Shown: one piece after another, positions 50,133 through 58,318 of the stretch
Position numbering within the stretch: position 1 is the stretch's first letter
Layout: the number at the start of each line of letters is the position of its first letter
NCBI RefSeq assembly: GCF_017874535.1
Contig: NZ_JAGGLS010000002.1
Span: forward strand, 62,001-126,000
DNA: 64,000 nt
Direction of reading: 5' to 3'
Source of the DNA: Anaerococcus nagyae
GTDB lineage: Bacteria; Bacillota; Clostridia; Tissierellales; Peptoniphilaceae
Translations under genes and position numbers: made by a program
Notes under the pieces: generated by a model
What the model was told of the DNA's origin: nothing
The model's input: only the letters and a program-made list of their open reading frames with translations
Database searches by the model: none

Positions 50133-52240
50133 CAGATGCCTATAGCTTATTAAATAGAGAGTTAAGATTTTATATACATGAAAAAGGCTGGCCTTCACTT
50201 ACAAGAATACAAAATGCTTCTATAAAAGCATTTTTTACAAATGAAAATAACTTGATTTTATCAGCAGCTACAGCTCAAGGAAAAACTGAAGCTGCCTTTT
50301 TGCCTGCAATAAGCAAGATTAAAAGCTGGGAGAAAGGAATCAAAATAATATACATATCTCCACTTATTGCTCTTATTAATGATCAGTTTAAGAGAATAAG
50401 TGATATGTGCTTTGATATGGATATACCAATAACTTCTTGGCATGGAGAAGCAAGTAAGTCAAAAAAAGATAAGCTTATTGCTAATCCAAGAGGGATAGTT
50501 TTAATAACACCTGAATCAATTGAAGCCCTTTTATCAGATAAATCAGAAATTGCTAGTAAACTTTTCAGCGAAGTCAACTATATAATAGTAGATGAAATTC
50601 ACAGCTTTTTAATAGGGAATAGAGGCTTACAACTTAGGTCTTTATTAGAAAGAATATTAAGATATACATACAATCCACCAAGGATGATTGGACTTTCTGC
50701 AACTATTGGAGAAGAAAATTACAATCTTTCAAAAAAGTTTTTTAATAATGGAAGAGATACCAATATTTTGGTTGATAAGTCAGCAAATGATTTAGAAATT
50801 ACATTAGATTTTTTTGAATCCGATAATATTTCAAATGACGTTATATATAAGATTTACGAATATGCAGAAGAAGGACCAATGATAGTATTTCCAAATGCTC
50901 GTGAAAGAGTAGAGGCTATTGCTGTAGGTCTAGGGAAAATAGCAAAAGAAAAAAATAGCAATTTAAAAATATTTGCTCATCATTCATCTGTAAGCAAAAA
51001 TCGTAGACAAGAAATAGAAGAATTTGCCAAAGAAGCAAGAAATGAAAATTTTGTAATAACTGCAACCTCTACATTAGAACTTGGAATAGATATAGGTGCT
51101 GTACATTCAGTAATCCAATATGGAGCAGCTAATTCTGTACTATCTCTTGCGCAAAGACTTGGTAGAAGCGGAAGAAAAACGGGTAAAAGTATATTTCATC
51201 AAATATGCTCCTCTTCTTGGGATCTTCTTCAATCTATTGCAACAATTAGTCTTTATGAGGAAAAATTACTAGATAAGCTAGATGAAACAGTAAAAGCTTA
51301 TGATGTATTTGCTCATCAAGTCTTATCTACACTTTTAGAAAACTATGGGTTAGCAAAAGAGGAATATTATTATCTTAATAAAACTTTGTCAAGCTTTTCC
51401 GATATAAGTGATGATGAGTTTAAAGATATTACCAATTATATGCTTGAGAAAGGGTACATAGAAATCCTAGAAACCGAAGTTATCACAGGTATTAATATAG
51501 AAAAATTAATGAGAATAGGCTCTTTTTATAATCAGTTTGTTAGTAATCAAGTTTATACAGTATACAATGGAAAAGGCAAAATTGGAGAGCTCGATATTAG
51601 ACCTGATATACAAGTAGATGCTCATATATACTTAGCAGGATTAGTTTGGAAGATAGATAAATTGTATACAGATCAAAAGAAAATCATTGTAAGTAAAGCT
51701 AACGACGGGAAAGCTCCTAAATTCTTCTCGGCAGGAGATGTAGATGTTAGCACTATAATTAGAGATCGCATGAAATATATCTTGGAAAATCCCAATGATT
51801 TTAAATTTAATAGTAATGTAGATTCAACAATAGAAGAATTATCAAGTGAATATACAGAGGAGGATTACACCTTTGTGATAAAAGAAAATTTAGTCGGTCT
51901 TATAACTTTTAAAAATAGCAAGATAAATAGAAGTCTTGCTTTGATGTTGAATGTAGCAAGTGAAACAACTAACTATATTGCAAATGAGAGGGAGGGCATA
52001 ATTTATGGTCCAGATACTACAAAGTATTTTGATGAAATTAGAATAAATCCTATAAGTGAAAAAAAAATATTTGAATTCCTAAAAAAACGAGAAGCCTACT
52101 TAGAAAACTTTTTGATATCTTACAAATATATGATATTAGTACCATTAGAATTAAGAATAAAATACCTTATTAATAATTTACTAGATATACATGGAGCTTA
52201 TGAATATTTAGGAATAAGCGAGGAAGAAATTAGTTTTTAA
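50129..52240 (+). CDS. Lhr/BrxHI-like DEAD/DEAH superfamily 2 helicase
   Basis: 703 residues. Motif I is SAATAQGKTEAAFLP (45-59), Ia YISPLIALINDQ, II VDEIHSF (154-160), III LSATIGEE (189-196), V ITATSTLELGIDIG and VI QRLGRSGRKTG. A C-terminal region of about 300 residues beyond the two RecA domains ends LLDIHGAYEYLGISEEE. It is shorter than full Lhr and close to the BREX-associated helicase BrxHI. Likely an ATP-driven 3'-5' translocase on DNA. The ATG overlaps the ATPase stop (ATGA), so stoichiometric synthesis is likely. No methylase, PglZ or nuclease gene lies in the operon. Confidence 0.88.
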   Translation: MTDAYSLLNRELRFYIHEKGWPSLTRIQNASIKAFFTNENNLILSAATAQGKTEAAFLPAISKIKSWEKGIKIIYISPLIALINDQFKRISDMCFDMDIPITSWHGEASKSKKDKLIANPRGIVLITPESIEALLSDKSEIASKLFSEVNYIIVDEIHSFLIGNRGLQLRSLLERILRYTYNPPRMIGLSATIGEENYNLSKKFFNNGRDTNILVDKSANDLEITLDFFESDNISNDVIYKIYEYAEEGPMIVFPNARERVEAIAVGLGKIAKEKNSNLKIFAHHSSVSKNRRQEIEEFAKEARNENFVITATSTLELGIDIGAVHSVIQYGAANSVLSLAQRLGRSGRKTGKSIFHQICSSSWDLLQSIATISLYEEKLLDKLDETVKAYDVFAHQVLSTLLENYGLAKEEYYYLNKTLSSFSDISDDEFKDITNYMLEKGYIEILETEVITGINIEKLMRIGSFYNQFVSNQVYTVYNGKGKIGELDIRPDIQVDAHIYLAGLVWKIDKLYTDQKKIIVSKANDGKAPKFFSAGDVDVSTIIRDRMKYILENPNDFKFNSNVDSTIEELSSEYTEEDYTFVIKENLVGLITFKNSKINRSLALMLNVASETTNYIANEREGIIYGPDTTKYFDEIRINPISEKKIFEFLKKREAYLENFLISYKYMILVPLELRIKYLINNLLDIHGAYEYLGISEEEISF

Positions 52241-52324
52241 TAATATAAATACGTAAGCACTAGGATTTTTATATTATTAATACAATAATATGGTAAAATA
52301 AAACTAATAAGGAAATATATTATT

Positions 52325-53341
52325 ATGAAAAAATTTCTATATATTATTAGTTTATTAATACTTACATCGTGTGCAAAACCCATAAAAGAAGGTGGAGTGC
52401 CACCTATAACCACCGAATCTCGTGATAAATTGGTTGATGAAAATAGTGTTTCTATAAATGAAGAAAAAAGTAAAAATCCGGTTTTAAAACAACCATCATT
52501 TAAACCTATAGAACTTAATTATGAAATTATAAAACCTGGATTTTTAATAAAAGAAAGATTTGATGATTTAGAAACTCAAGATAAGTATGCTGTTATGATG
52601 GTTGAATACTTTGATAAAGAGAATAAAACTTTTTATGTTAGCGAAATAATAAATGATGCTCTTAATGATCCTAGAGTGAAACTTGAAGATGATTTTGATG
52701 ATAAAATGGATTTCATAACAGATTTATTTTTGCTAAGTCCTTTTTATTCTAGGGGTGATACGGAGGCTTATATTTATTATAATTATTTTTTTAATGAAGA
52801 TACATTTAAACTAATTCCGAGACTTAAGATAGAAGAGAATACTAAGACATATTTAACTGCTGCTGAGCAGAACTTAGTCAAAAAGCAGATAGATGTCTTA
52901 GTTAATTATGCAAATGAGAATTACTATACACAATATGACAAAGCATATTATTTTGCCCAGTGGCTGGCTGAAAATAATGAATATCAGTTTGAATCCAGTG
53001 AGGATGATCTTATTGAAAATAATATGTATGGAGCTTTGGTCAAAGGTAAATCTCAATGTTCTGGCTTTGCTCAAAGTTTTGCTATTCTATGTCAAAGAGT
53101 TGGTATACCTGCTTATTCCGTAACAGGTAACACAAAGGTTGAGTCTAGACCAGAAGGATATTCAGGAGAGCATCAGCGGAATGTGATAAAACTGAATAAT
53201 AGATGGACTTATGTTGATGTAACCGGAATGGTAGCCAATGGGCGACAATATTATTTTCATTATTTTGATAGATCAAAAAGAGAATTCGTAGATTACTATA
53301 TTAGTAGATTTTTTAACGATATAGAAAAATACATTAGGTAA
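52325..53341 (+). CDS. Transglutaminase-like lipoprotein
   Basis: 338 residues. A lipoprotein signal is MKKFLYIISLLILTSCAKP (lipobox C16). A disordered spacer to about 60 is followed by a beta-rich middle. The transglutaminase/protease core has C245 in KGKSQCSGFAQSFA, H283 in GEHQRNVIKL and D298 in YVDVTGM, a complete triad. It is anchored outside the membrane and probably cleaves or crosslinks peptide or wall substrates. Similar lipoproteins are common in clostridia. It sits between the helicase operon and the macro-domain gene with its own start region, and shows no clear link to either. Confidence 0.87.
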   Translation: MKKFLYIISLLILTSCAKPIKEGGVPPITTESRDKLVDENSVSINEEKSKNPVLKQPSFKPIELNYEIIKPGFLIKERFDDLETQDKYAVMMVEYFDKENKTFYVSEIINDALNDPRVKLEDDFDDKMDFITDLFLLSPFYSRGDTEAYIYYNYFFNEDTFKLIPRLKIEENTKTYLTAAEQNLVKKQIDVLVNYANENYYTQYDKAYYFAQWLAENNEYQFESSEDDLIENNMYGALVKGKSQCSGFAQSFAILCQRVGIPAYSVTGNTKVESRPEGYSGEHQRNVIKLNNRWTYVDVTGMVANGRQYYFHYFDRSKREFVDYYISRFFNDIEKYIR

Positions 53342-53388
53342 CCCTTTATCTTTTTATCAAATATTATAAAATTTAACTGGAGGTATAA

Positions 53389-53883
53389 ATGGGTTTTGAT
53401 ATTATAAACAAAGATATTACTGATTTATCTGTAGATGCTATCGTAAATGCAGCTAATACAACTCTTCAAATGGGTGGAGGAGTCTGTGGTGCGATTTTTC
53501 GTAAAGCTGGTGCCAATAGCCTACAAGAAGAATGTAATAAATTAGCTCCAATAAAAACTAGCCAAGCTGTCATAACAAAATCTTATAATTTAAAAGCAAA
53601 GTATATAATTCATACAGCAGGTCCTATATATGATCCATCTAAACCTAAGCAATCAGAGAAATTACTGAGAAATTCATATATAAATTCATTAAATTTAGCT
53701 AAAGAATACAATTTAAAATCTATAGCATTTCCCTTGATATCAGCAGGTATATATGGGTATCCATATAAAGAGGCTATAAGAATTTCAAAGGAGTGTATTA
53801 ATGAATTTTTAGCTACTAATGATATAGATATCTATTTAACAATTATAGATGAAGAAATGTTCGATTTAGTAGTTAATAATTAA
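53389..53883 (+). CDS. Macro-domain protein (ADP-ribose binding or hydrolase)
   Basis: 164 residues, one macro domain. VDAIVNAANTTLQMGGGVCG (15-34) is the ADP-ribose-binding loop with the conserved Asn and Gly-rich turn, and FPLISAGIYGYPYKEA is the second loop. This fits the MacroD/YmdB class, which removes ADP-ribose from proteins or hydrolyses O-acetyl-ADP-ribose. GGAGG is a strong SD. The HEPN-nuclease gene starts 10 bases after its stop, so the two are probably one transcript. Its role as antitoxin or as signal processor in that pair is an inference. Confidence 0.92.
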   Translation: MGFDIINKDITDLSVDAIVNAANTTLQMGGGVCGAIFRKAGANSLQEECNKLAPIKTSQAVITKSYNLKAKYIIHTAGPIYDPSKPKQSEKLLRNSYINSLNLAKEYNLKSIAFPLISAGIYGYPYKEAIRISKECINEFLATNDIDIYLTIIDEEMFDLVVNN

Positions 53884-53893
53884 AAGATTTTTT

Positions 53894-54820
53894 ATGGAAC
53901 TTACAGATAAATTTGAATTTGATTCATGTAAAAATAAGGTTGAATATTCGATTGAGCATAAAAAAGTACCTATTAAGTTAAGTGATGAGCTTAGAGAGGC
54001 TATATATTATCTTTTATGGTATGTACCTAATATAAAGTCTGAGCAATCTAAGCAGAATGAATTGTTACTTAATCCAAGATATGATGATTTTATTTTTATT
54101 GAAATTATGAAAGCTATGGATCTTAAAGACGAAGATGTACTTTTTACAGAAAAAATTTCATATGATGTAATTAAGCCATTTCTAAAAGAAATTTGTACAA
54201 AATGCCCTAAGATAATAATGGCTATATCAAATGGTGAAACTAAAACTATGTCACTTTTAAGACATATAAGAAATGCTATTGCTCATGGGAATTTCAATGT
54301 CATAGATAATATAGTTGTTGGATTTGATTTGCAAAAAAATGAACAGATTACTGAATATAGGGGGTTTTTCAAACTTAATCCTAATAATCTTTTAGATGCT
54401 CTTAGAAAAATTCAATTTGACTATAATTCTCAACAATTAATTAGTAAAGCCTTTCATAAGAACGGATATTTTATAGAAGCTTATCAAGAAAAGTATCAAA
54501 GAAGCCACGATTTTGAGCTTTTTGCTAAAAAAGGTGATAAAAAATATGCTATTGATATCAAAAATTATGATTATAAAGAGGTGGTAGATAAGAATTTTAT
54601 TAATAAATTACTAGTTCAGTATGAAAATTTAATGGATGGAGTAACTCCATTATTAATAATTAATACTTCTTATTTAGATGAAGATAGTAAAGAAGAATTA
54701 TTAAACCATGAAGTTATTATTTTAGATGTAAAAAATATAAAGAAAATGATGGGGGGACGAGATATGGTTAGTGAAATTGAAAGGGCTAGACAAGTAAAAA
54801 ATAGCTTAAAAGGTCGATAA
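53894..54820 (+). CDS. HEPN domain fused to PD-(D/E)XK nuclease domain
   Basis: 308 residues. The N-terminal helical part ends in LLRHIRNAIAHGNF, where R126-N-A-I-A-H131 is the RX4H HEPN ribonuclease motif. After LNPNNLLDALRKIQFDY comes a second domain, KAFHKNGYFIEAYQEKYQRS and HDFELFAKKGDKKYAIDIKN. D206 (E208 nearby) and D221-x-K223 outline the D...(D/E)xK core of restriction-endonuclease-like folds (Mrr type). The C-terminus has LLIINTSY and VIILD strands of that fold. No SD is apparent in front of the ATG, so coupling to the macro gene is likely. Two toxic domains beside a macro protein suggest a defence or toxin-antitoxin unit. Confidence 0.72.
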   Translation: MELTDKFEFDSCKNKVEYSIEHKKVPIKLSDELREAIYYLLWYVPNIKSEQSKQNELLLNPRYDDFIFIEIMKAMDLKDEDVLFTEKISYDVIKPFLKEICTKCPKIIMAISNGETKTMSLLRHIRNAIAHGNFNVIDNIVVGFDLQKNEQITEYRGFFKLNPNNLLDALRKIQFDYNSQQLISKAFHKNGYFIEAYQEKYQRSHDFELFAKKGDKKYAIDIKNYDYKEVVDKNFINKLLVQYENLMDGVTPLLIINTSYLDEDSKEELLNHEVIILDVKNIKKMMGGRDMVSEIERARQVKNSLKGR

Positions 54821-54831
54821 GGAGTAGTATT

Positions 54832-55377
54832 ATGGCAGAACATAAAAATAGTAGCATAAATTGGGAAAGCCTTATATTGGGTGTTTTGTACCTTATAGTT
54901 GCAATCATTGCCTTTAAAGATCCGACTGCAAGTTTAATGAGTATGGCGGTTTTGTTAGGCATATTTGTAATACTTTCAGGAATTGGTGATATATACTTAA
55001 GGAATAAGCTTAGTAGGCATTATGAAAAAGATACTACGAATTTAAGTCTCATATCTGGAATTGTTCAAATAATATTAGGTATCATTATACTAGTTGATAT
55101 TCAGACAACATTTGTGGCTTTACCATATATGTTTGCAATTTGGTTCATATTTACATCAATAATGGGCATAATTATAATAAGCCCACTAAAAATCTTTGCT
55201 TATGGAATTTGGACCAGCTTATTAATTTTAAATATTTTAGGCGTAATCATAGGGTTTATGATGATAAAAAATCCAATGAGTGCTTCACTTACTATAGTGA
55301 CTCTAGTTGGTTTTTACTTTTTATTTTTGGCTATTAAATCAATAATGCACGCCTTTCAATATTATAATTATAAGTAA
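54832..55377 (+). CDS. DUF308/HdeD family membrane protein
   Basis: 181 residues, six membrane segments in three repeated hairpins, each ending in a GI-type turn (VLLGIFVILSGIGDIYLRNK, GIVQIILGIIILVD, VTLVGFYFLFLAIKSIMHAF). The repeated hydrophobic pattern is that of HdeD/DUF308 proteins, acid- or envelope-stress membrane proteins. AGGAGTAG precedes the ATG. It starts 11 bases after the HEPN-nuclease stop and may ride on the same message, although envelope genes follow it. Confidence 0.82.
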   Translation: MAEHKNSSINWESLILGVLYLIVAIIAFKDPTASLMSMAVLLGIFVILSGIGDIYLRNKLSRHYEKDTTNLSLISGIVQIILGIIILVDIQTTFVALPYMFAIWFIFTSIMGIIIISPLKIFAYGIWTSLLILNILGVIIGFMMIKNPMSASLTIVTLVGFYFLFLAIKSIMHAFQYYNYK

Positions 55378-55473
55378 TATAAAGTAAATAGTTTCAAATA
55401 CTTTAGTTAGGGTATTATAATATCAGTAACAAGATATGTTTTATTTGTTATTATTATTTTTAAGGAGGAAAAT

Positions 55474-56670
55474 ATGACAGATAGAAAAAATAATGATCGT
55501 AAAGTAGAGACTTTCGAAACAGAGAAGACAACTGTTGAAAGATCTTCTGACAGATCAAATAATCGTCAAACAGGAAAAAATCCTCGTAGAAGCGAAAGAG
55601 CTCATGAAGGCGTTCCTGTTTATGAAAGAGCAACTACTGCATTACCAGCAGGTACAAACCTTTCTTGGGGATCAATTCTTGCAGGTGCAATTACAGCAGC
55701 AGCTTGTTTTGCAACATTAAGTTTGATAACAGCAGCTTTAGGATTTGGTTTATTCTCACCAACTAATGCTCATCCACTAGATGGAGTAGGTGTAGGAACA
55801 GGAATATGGACTGCGATTACCTTAATACTTTCATTCTTAGCAGGGGGATATATTGCAGGTTATGCAGCTAGAAAATCTGGTAAACTTCACGGAGCTATCA
55901 CATGGGCTGTTACACTTTTACTTTTAATAACACTTGTATTAAATGCTATTACTCAAGTTTTAGGAACAGCAGCAAATGTTGCTGGAGATGTTGCAAGTGG
56001 TGTAGGTAATGTAGCTGGATCTGCTATATCATCAACAAACAATAATATAGGTAAAGGATTTGATAAAGCAGGAGAAGCTATTAGTAATACTGATATTGAT
56101 ACTACTGAACTTCAAGAAAATGTTGACAAGTATCTTTCAGATACTGATATACCAGAATTACAACCTGATTATCTAAATAATCAATTAGAAGAATCTAAAG
56201 ATCTTATTAAAGAAGCAGCTAAAAATATAGCTCTTGATCCAGATTCAGCAGATTCTGAAATTGATAGAGTATCTAAAGATTTATCTAACAGAGCTCAAAC
56301 TATCGCAGATTCAGCAGATAGAGATGCAATAGCAAATGCAGTAGCTAATAATTCTGATCTTACACAAGAAGAAGCTGAACAAGTTACAGATAATATCTAC
56401 GATGGTTTAGTAGATGCTAACAAACAAGCTCAAGAAACACTTGATGATGCATCAGTAAAAGTTAAAGAACTTTCTGACCAAGCGCAAGATACTATTGATG
56501 ATACAGTTGATAGTGTAAAAACAGGAGCAGAAGATACTTCCAATAAACTTTCAGCTGGTTCTATTATAACATTCCTAGGTTTAATTGTAGCTCTAGCATT
56601 ATCAGCATGGGGTGGTAAACTTGGTGAAGAAAAAGCTTTAGAAATGGTAAAAAAAGAAACAATTAGATAA
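55474..56670 (+). CDS. Ala-rich membrane protein with large polar loop
   Basis: 398 residues. A charged N-terminus of about 60 residues is followed by three membrane segments (near 66-92, 110-128, 138-158: WGSILAGAITAAACFATLSL, LILSFLAGGYIAGYAARKSG). Then comes a long polar, Asp/Ala-rich stretch (160-350) with coiled-coil-like segments (ESKDLIKEAAKNIALD, DNIYDGLVDANKQAQETLDD) and a final membrane segment near 360-378. Relatives are labelled PhnA-like or YrzE-like; the function is unknown and it is probably an envelope or stress protein. AAGGAGG gives a strong start and a terminator follows. Confidence 0.7.
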   Translation: MTDRKNNDRKVETFETEKTTVERSSDRSNNRQTGKNPRRSERAHEGVPVYERATTALPAGTNLSWGSILAGAITAAACFATLSLITAALGFGLFSPTNAHPLDGVGVGTGIWTAITLILSFLAGGYIAGYAARKSGKLHGAITWAVTLLLLITLVLNAITQVLGTAANVAGDVASGVGNVAGSAISSTNNNIGKGFDKAGEAISNTDIDTTELQENVDKYLSDTDIPELQPDYLNNQLEESKDLIKEAAKNIALDPDSADSEIDRVSKDLSNRAQTIADSADRDAIANAVANNSDLTQEEAEQVTDNIYDGLVDANKQAQETLDDASVKVKELSDQAQDTIDDTVDSVKTGAEDTSNKLSAGSIITFLGLIVALALSAWGGKLGEEKALEMVKKETIR

Positions 56671-56687
56671 TAGATGTAATAAAAATT

Positions 56688-56721
56688 ATACCAGAGAATT
56701 TAAAATCTCTGGTATTTTTTA
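56688..56721 (+). terminator. Rho-independent terminator
   Basis: ATACCAGAGA pairs with TCTCTGGTAT around TTTAAAA, then TTTTT. Confidence 0.8.
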
Positions 56722-56757
56722 TTCACTTAAGTGAGTTGAGCGAACGAATATGAGTGA
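56719..56757 (+). repeat. Short dispersed repeat (pair with 1157-1199)
   Basis: ATTCACTTAAGTGAGTTGAG then CGAACGAATATGAGTGAAAG, nearly the same text as at 1157. It sits between the terminator and the MITE-like element. Confidence 0.55.
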
Positions 56758-56763
56758 AAGAAA

Positions 56764-56909
56764 ACTACTGTTGCAAATTAATAGATATATCGTTCACTCA
56801 TTAAACACACTGCTAAAAGTTTTAGATATGATCCGTCGACTGACGGAGACAATTTTAGGAAAGTGGTCGAATGATTTTGGAACGATTTATCTATTTTGCA
56901 ACAGCCTTT
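56764..56909. mobile_element. MITE-like inverted-repeat element
   Basis: The left end is ACTGTTGCAAATTAATAGAT. The right end, read inward, is GGCTGTTGCAAAATAGATAA with ATCGTTCCAAAATCATT. The ends share CTGTTGCA and an ATAGATA-type continuation. Inside is the small palindrome TCCGTCGACTGACGGA. About 146 bases, no coding capacity. The ends resemble those at 17035 and 61379-61533. Confidence 0.55.
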
Positions 56910-56918
56910 TTTAATTTA

Positions 56919-58310
56919 TTAATTTATAATATCATACATAGATTCAATTGGATCTTTTGAGTTTATTTTCTGGTCATATTTTAAATATTTATTTTCTTCT
57001 GATTCATTTTTGCTATAGGCACTATTTAAAGATAAAATGAGTCCAGAATGCTCTAGTACGTATAAATCGCTTCTCATGTTATAAATTACATCTTTATAAG
57101 TATTATTTGCTTCTAATCCATTTTTAACTACATATGCATCGCTATCTTTAAGAATATCTGCTAATTTTATAGCTTCGTTAGATGTATATTCATTTGTCAA
57201 TACATAGATTTTTCTATCAGAAAAATCATTATTTTTTTCTATCTTATGACTTACTTCATCATAGTACAGATAATCATCTAAATTTATATTTTCAATTTCA
57301 TTAGGATATTTGCTTACATCATTTTTTACAAATGGGGTAGAGTAGCTAGTGCTTTGATTTGATTTTATTGACTCTAAACTACTTTTCATTAATTTTCCTC
57401 TATAAAATATTAAATTAGATTCTTCATAATCTTGATGAATAAGCATTTGGGCTAGTTTGCTTGGATATATATTATCTATTGAGTTATTATTAGACAAGTC
57501 CAATAAAACTGTGTCTATAGGTGGATTGTCTAATAGTAAATCTACGATTGTTTTCAAGTCCTTATCAAATTCATCTGCTTTAAAATCGGGTAATGCAATC
57601 CTTAAGATTTTTTCTTTTTCAATTGATACACTCATAGATGGCTTTATTTTTTTAGGATCTGCAATTAGTCTTTTATACCTATCTACAGCTTGTGGATTGC
57701 CTAGTATCTTATTTCTGTAAGATTTGGAGTCTTTTCTATAGTAATTAAATAGGTGATCATATGTTTCTTTATCTAAAATAAAGGTTCTACTATCATCTAG
57801 TATAGATATATATTGGTCTAAGATTTTAAAGTATTCTTGATCTGTTTTTGAGCTATAAACTTTTTTGCGATATGAATTGTAATCTTTTATAAATTTTTGG
57901 AAATTTTCTTTATTTTCATTATCTACAGCATAATTTCTCTCAATGGTTTTATATAAGTCATCAAAGTCAGTAACTTTTTCTGCTGAGCTTAATGATCTGC
58001 CATCGGATGAAGAGACGAATACTTCATTTGACATTTTATTTAAAACTTCATCTCTAAATTTTGGATAACCCATTATCTTATAAGCATTTATAGCATTTGA
58101 GATTAAACTAATAATTAGTAGTAAAATAGCTATAGCTATTATACCAACTAAAATTCTTCTTCTTCTATACTTTTTCTTTTTTTGAGCTCTTTTTCTCTTT
58201 GCTCTCTCACTTACTGAAGAAGAATTAATATTAGATCTATTTTTAGCATTAACTTTTTTTTTATGAGATCTATTATTGCTTTTAGATTTATTATTATTTT
58301 TCTTTGTCAT
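56919..58310 (-). CDS. Membrane-anchored S41-protease-like protein, probably degenerate
   Basis: 463 residues. A very basic N-terminus of 52 residues (KKNNNKSKSNNRSHKKK) is followed by one membrane segment (about 53-75) and an extracytoplasmic part. The latter has the layout of S41 C-terminal processing peptidases without a PDZ domain: FDDLYKTIERNYAVD, ILDDSRTFIL, ILRIALPDFKADEFDKDL, DTVLLDLSNNNS, and KIYVLTNEYTSNEAIKLADI where the catalytic Ser would lie. The surrounding SAxE and Lys motifs are weak, so activity is doubtful. Last gene of a unit with the two-component system (8 bases after the kinase). Confidence 0.55.
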   Translation of the reverse strand: MTKKNNNKSKSNNRSHKKKVNAKNRSNINSSSVSERAKRKRAQKKKKYRRRRILVGIIAIAILLLIISLISNAINAYKIMGYPKFRDEVLNKMSNEVFVSSSDGRSLSSAEKVTDFDDLYKTIERNYAVDNENKENFQKFIKDYNSYRKKVYSSKTDQEYFKILDQYISILDDSRTFILDKETYDHLFNYYRKDSKSYRNKILGNPQAVDRYKRLIADPKKIKPSMSVSIEKEKILRIALPDFKADEFDKDLKTIVDLLLDNPPIDTVLLDLSNNNSIDNIYPSKLAQMLIHQDYEESNLIFYRGKLMKSSLESIKSNQSTSYSTPFVKNDVSKYPNEIENINLDDYLYYDEVSHKIEKNNDFSDRKIYVLTNEYTSNEAIKLADILKDSDAYVVKNGLEANNTYKDVIYNMRSDLYVLEHSGLILSLNSAYSKNESEENKYLKYDQKINSKDPIESMYDIIN

Positions 58311-58318
58311 AATTTTCC

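Noticed and set aside
47090-52240. A complete BREX system
   Set aside because: No PglX methylase, PglZ phosphatase, PglY/BrxC or BrxL/Lon-like gene is present. Only BrxD- and BrxHI-like genes occur.
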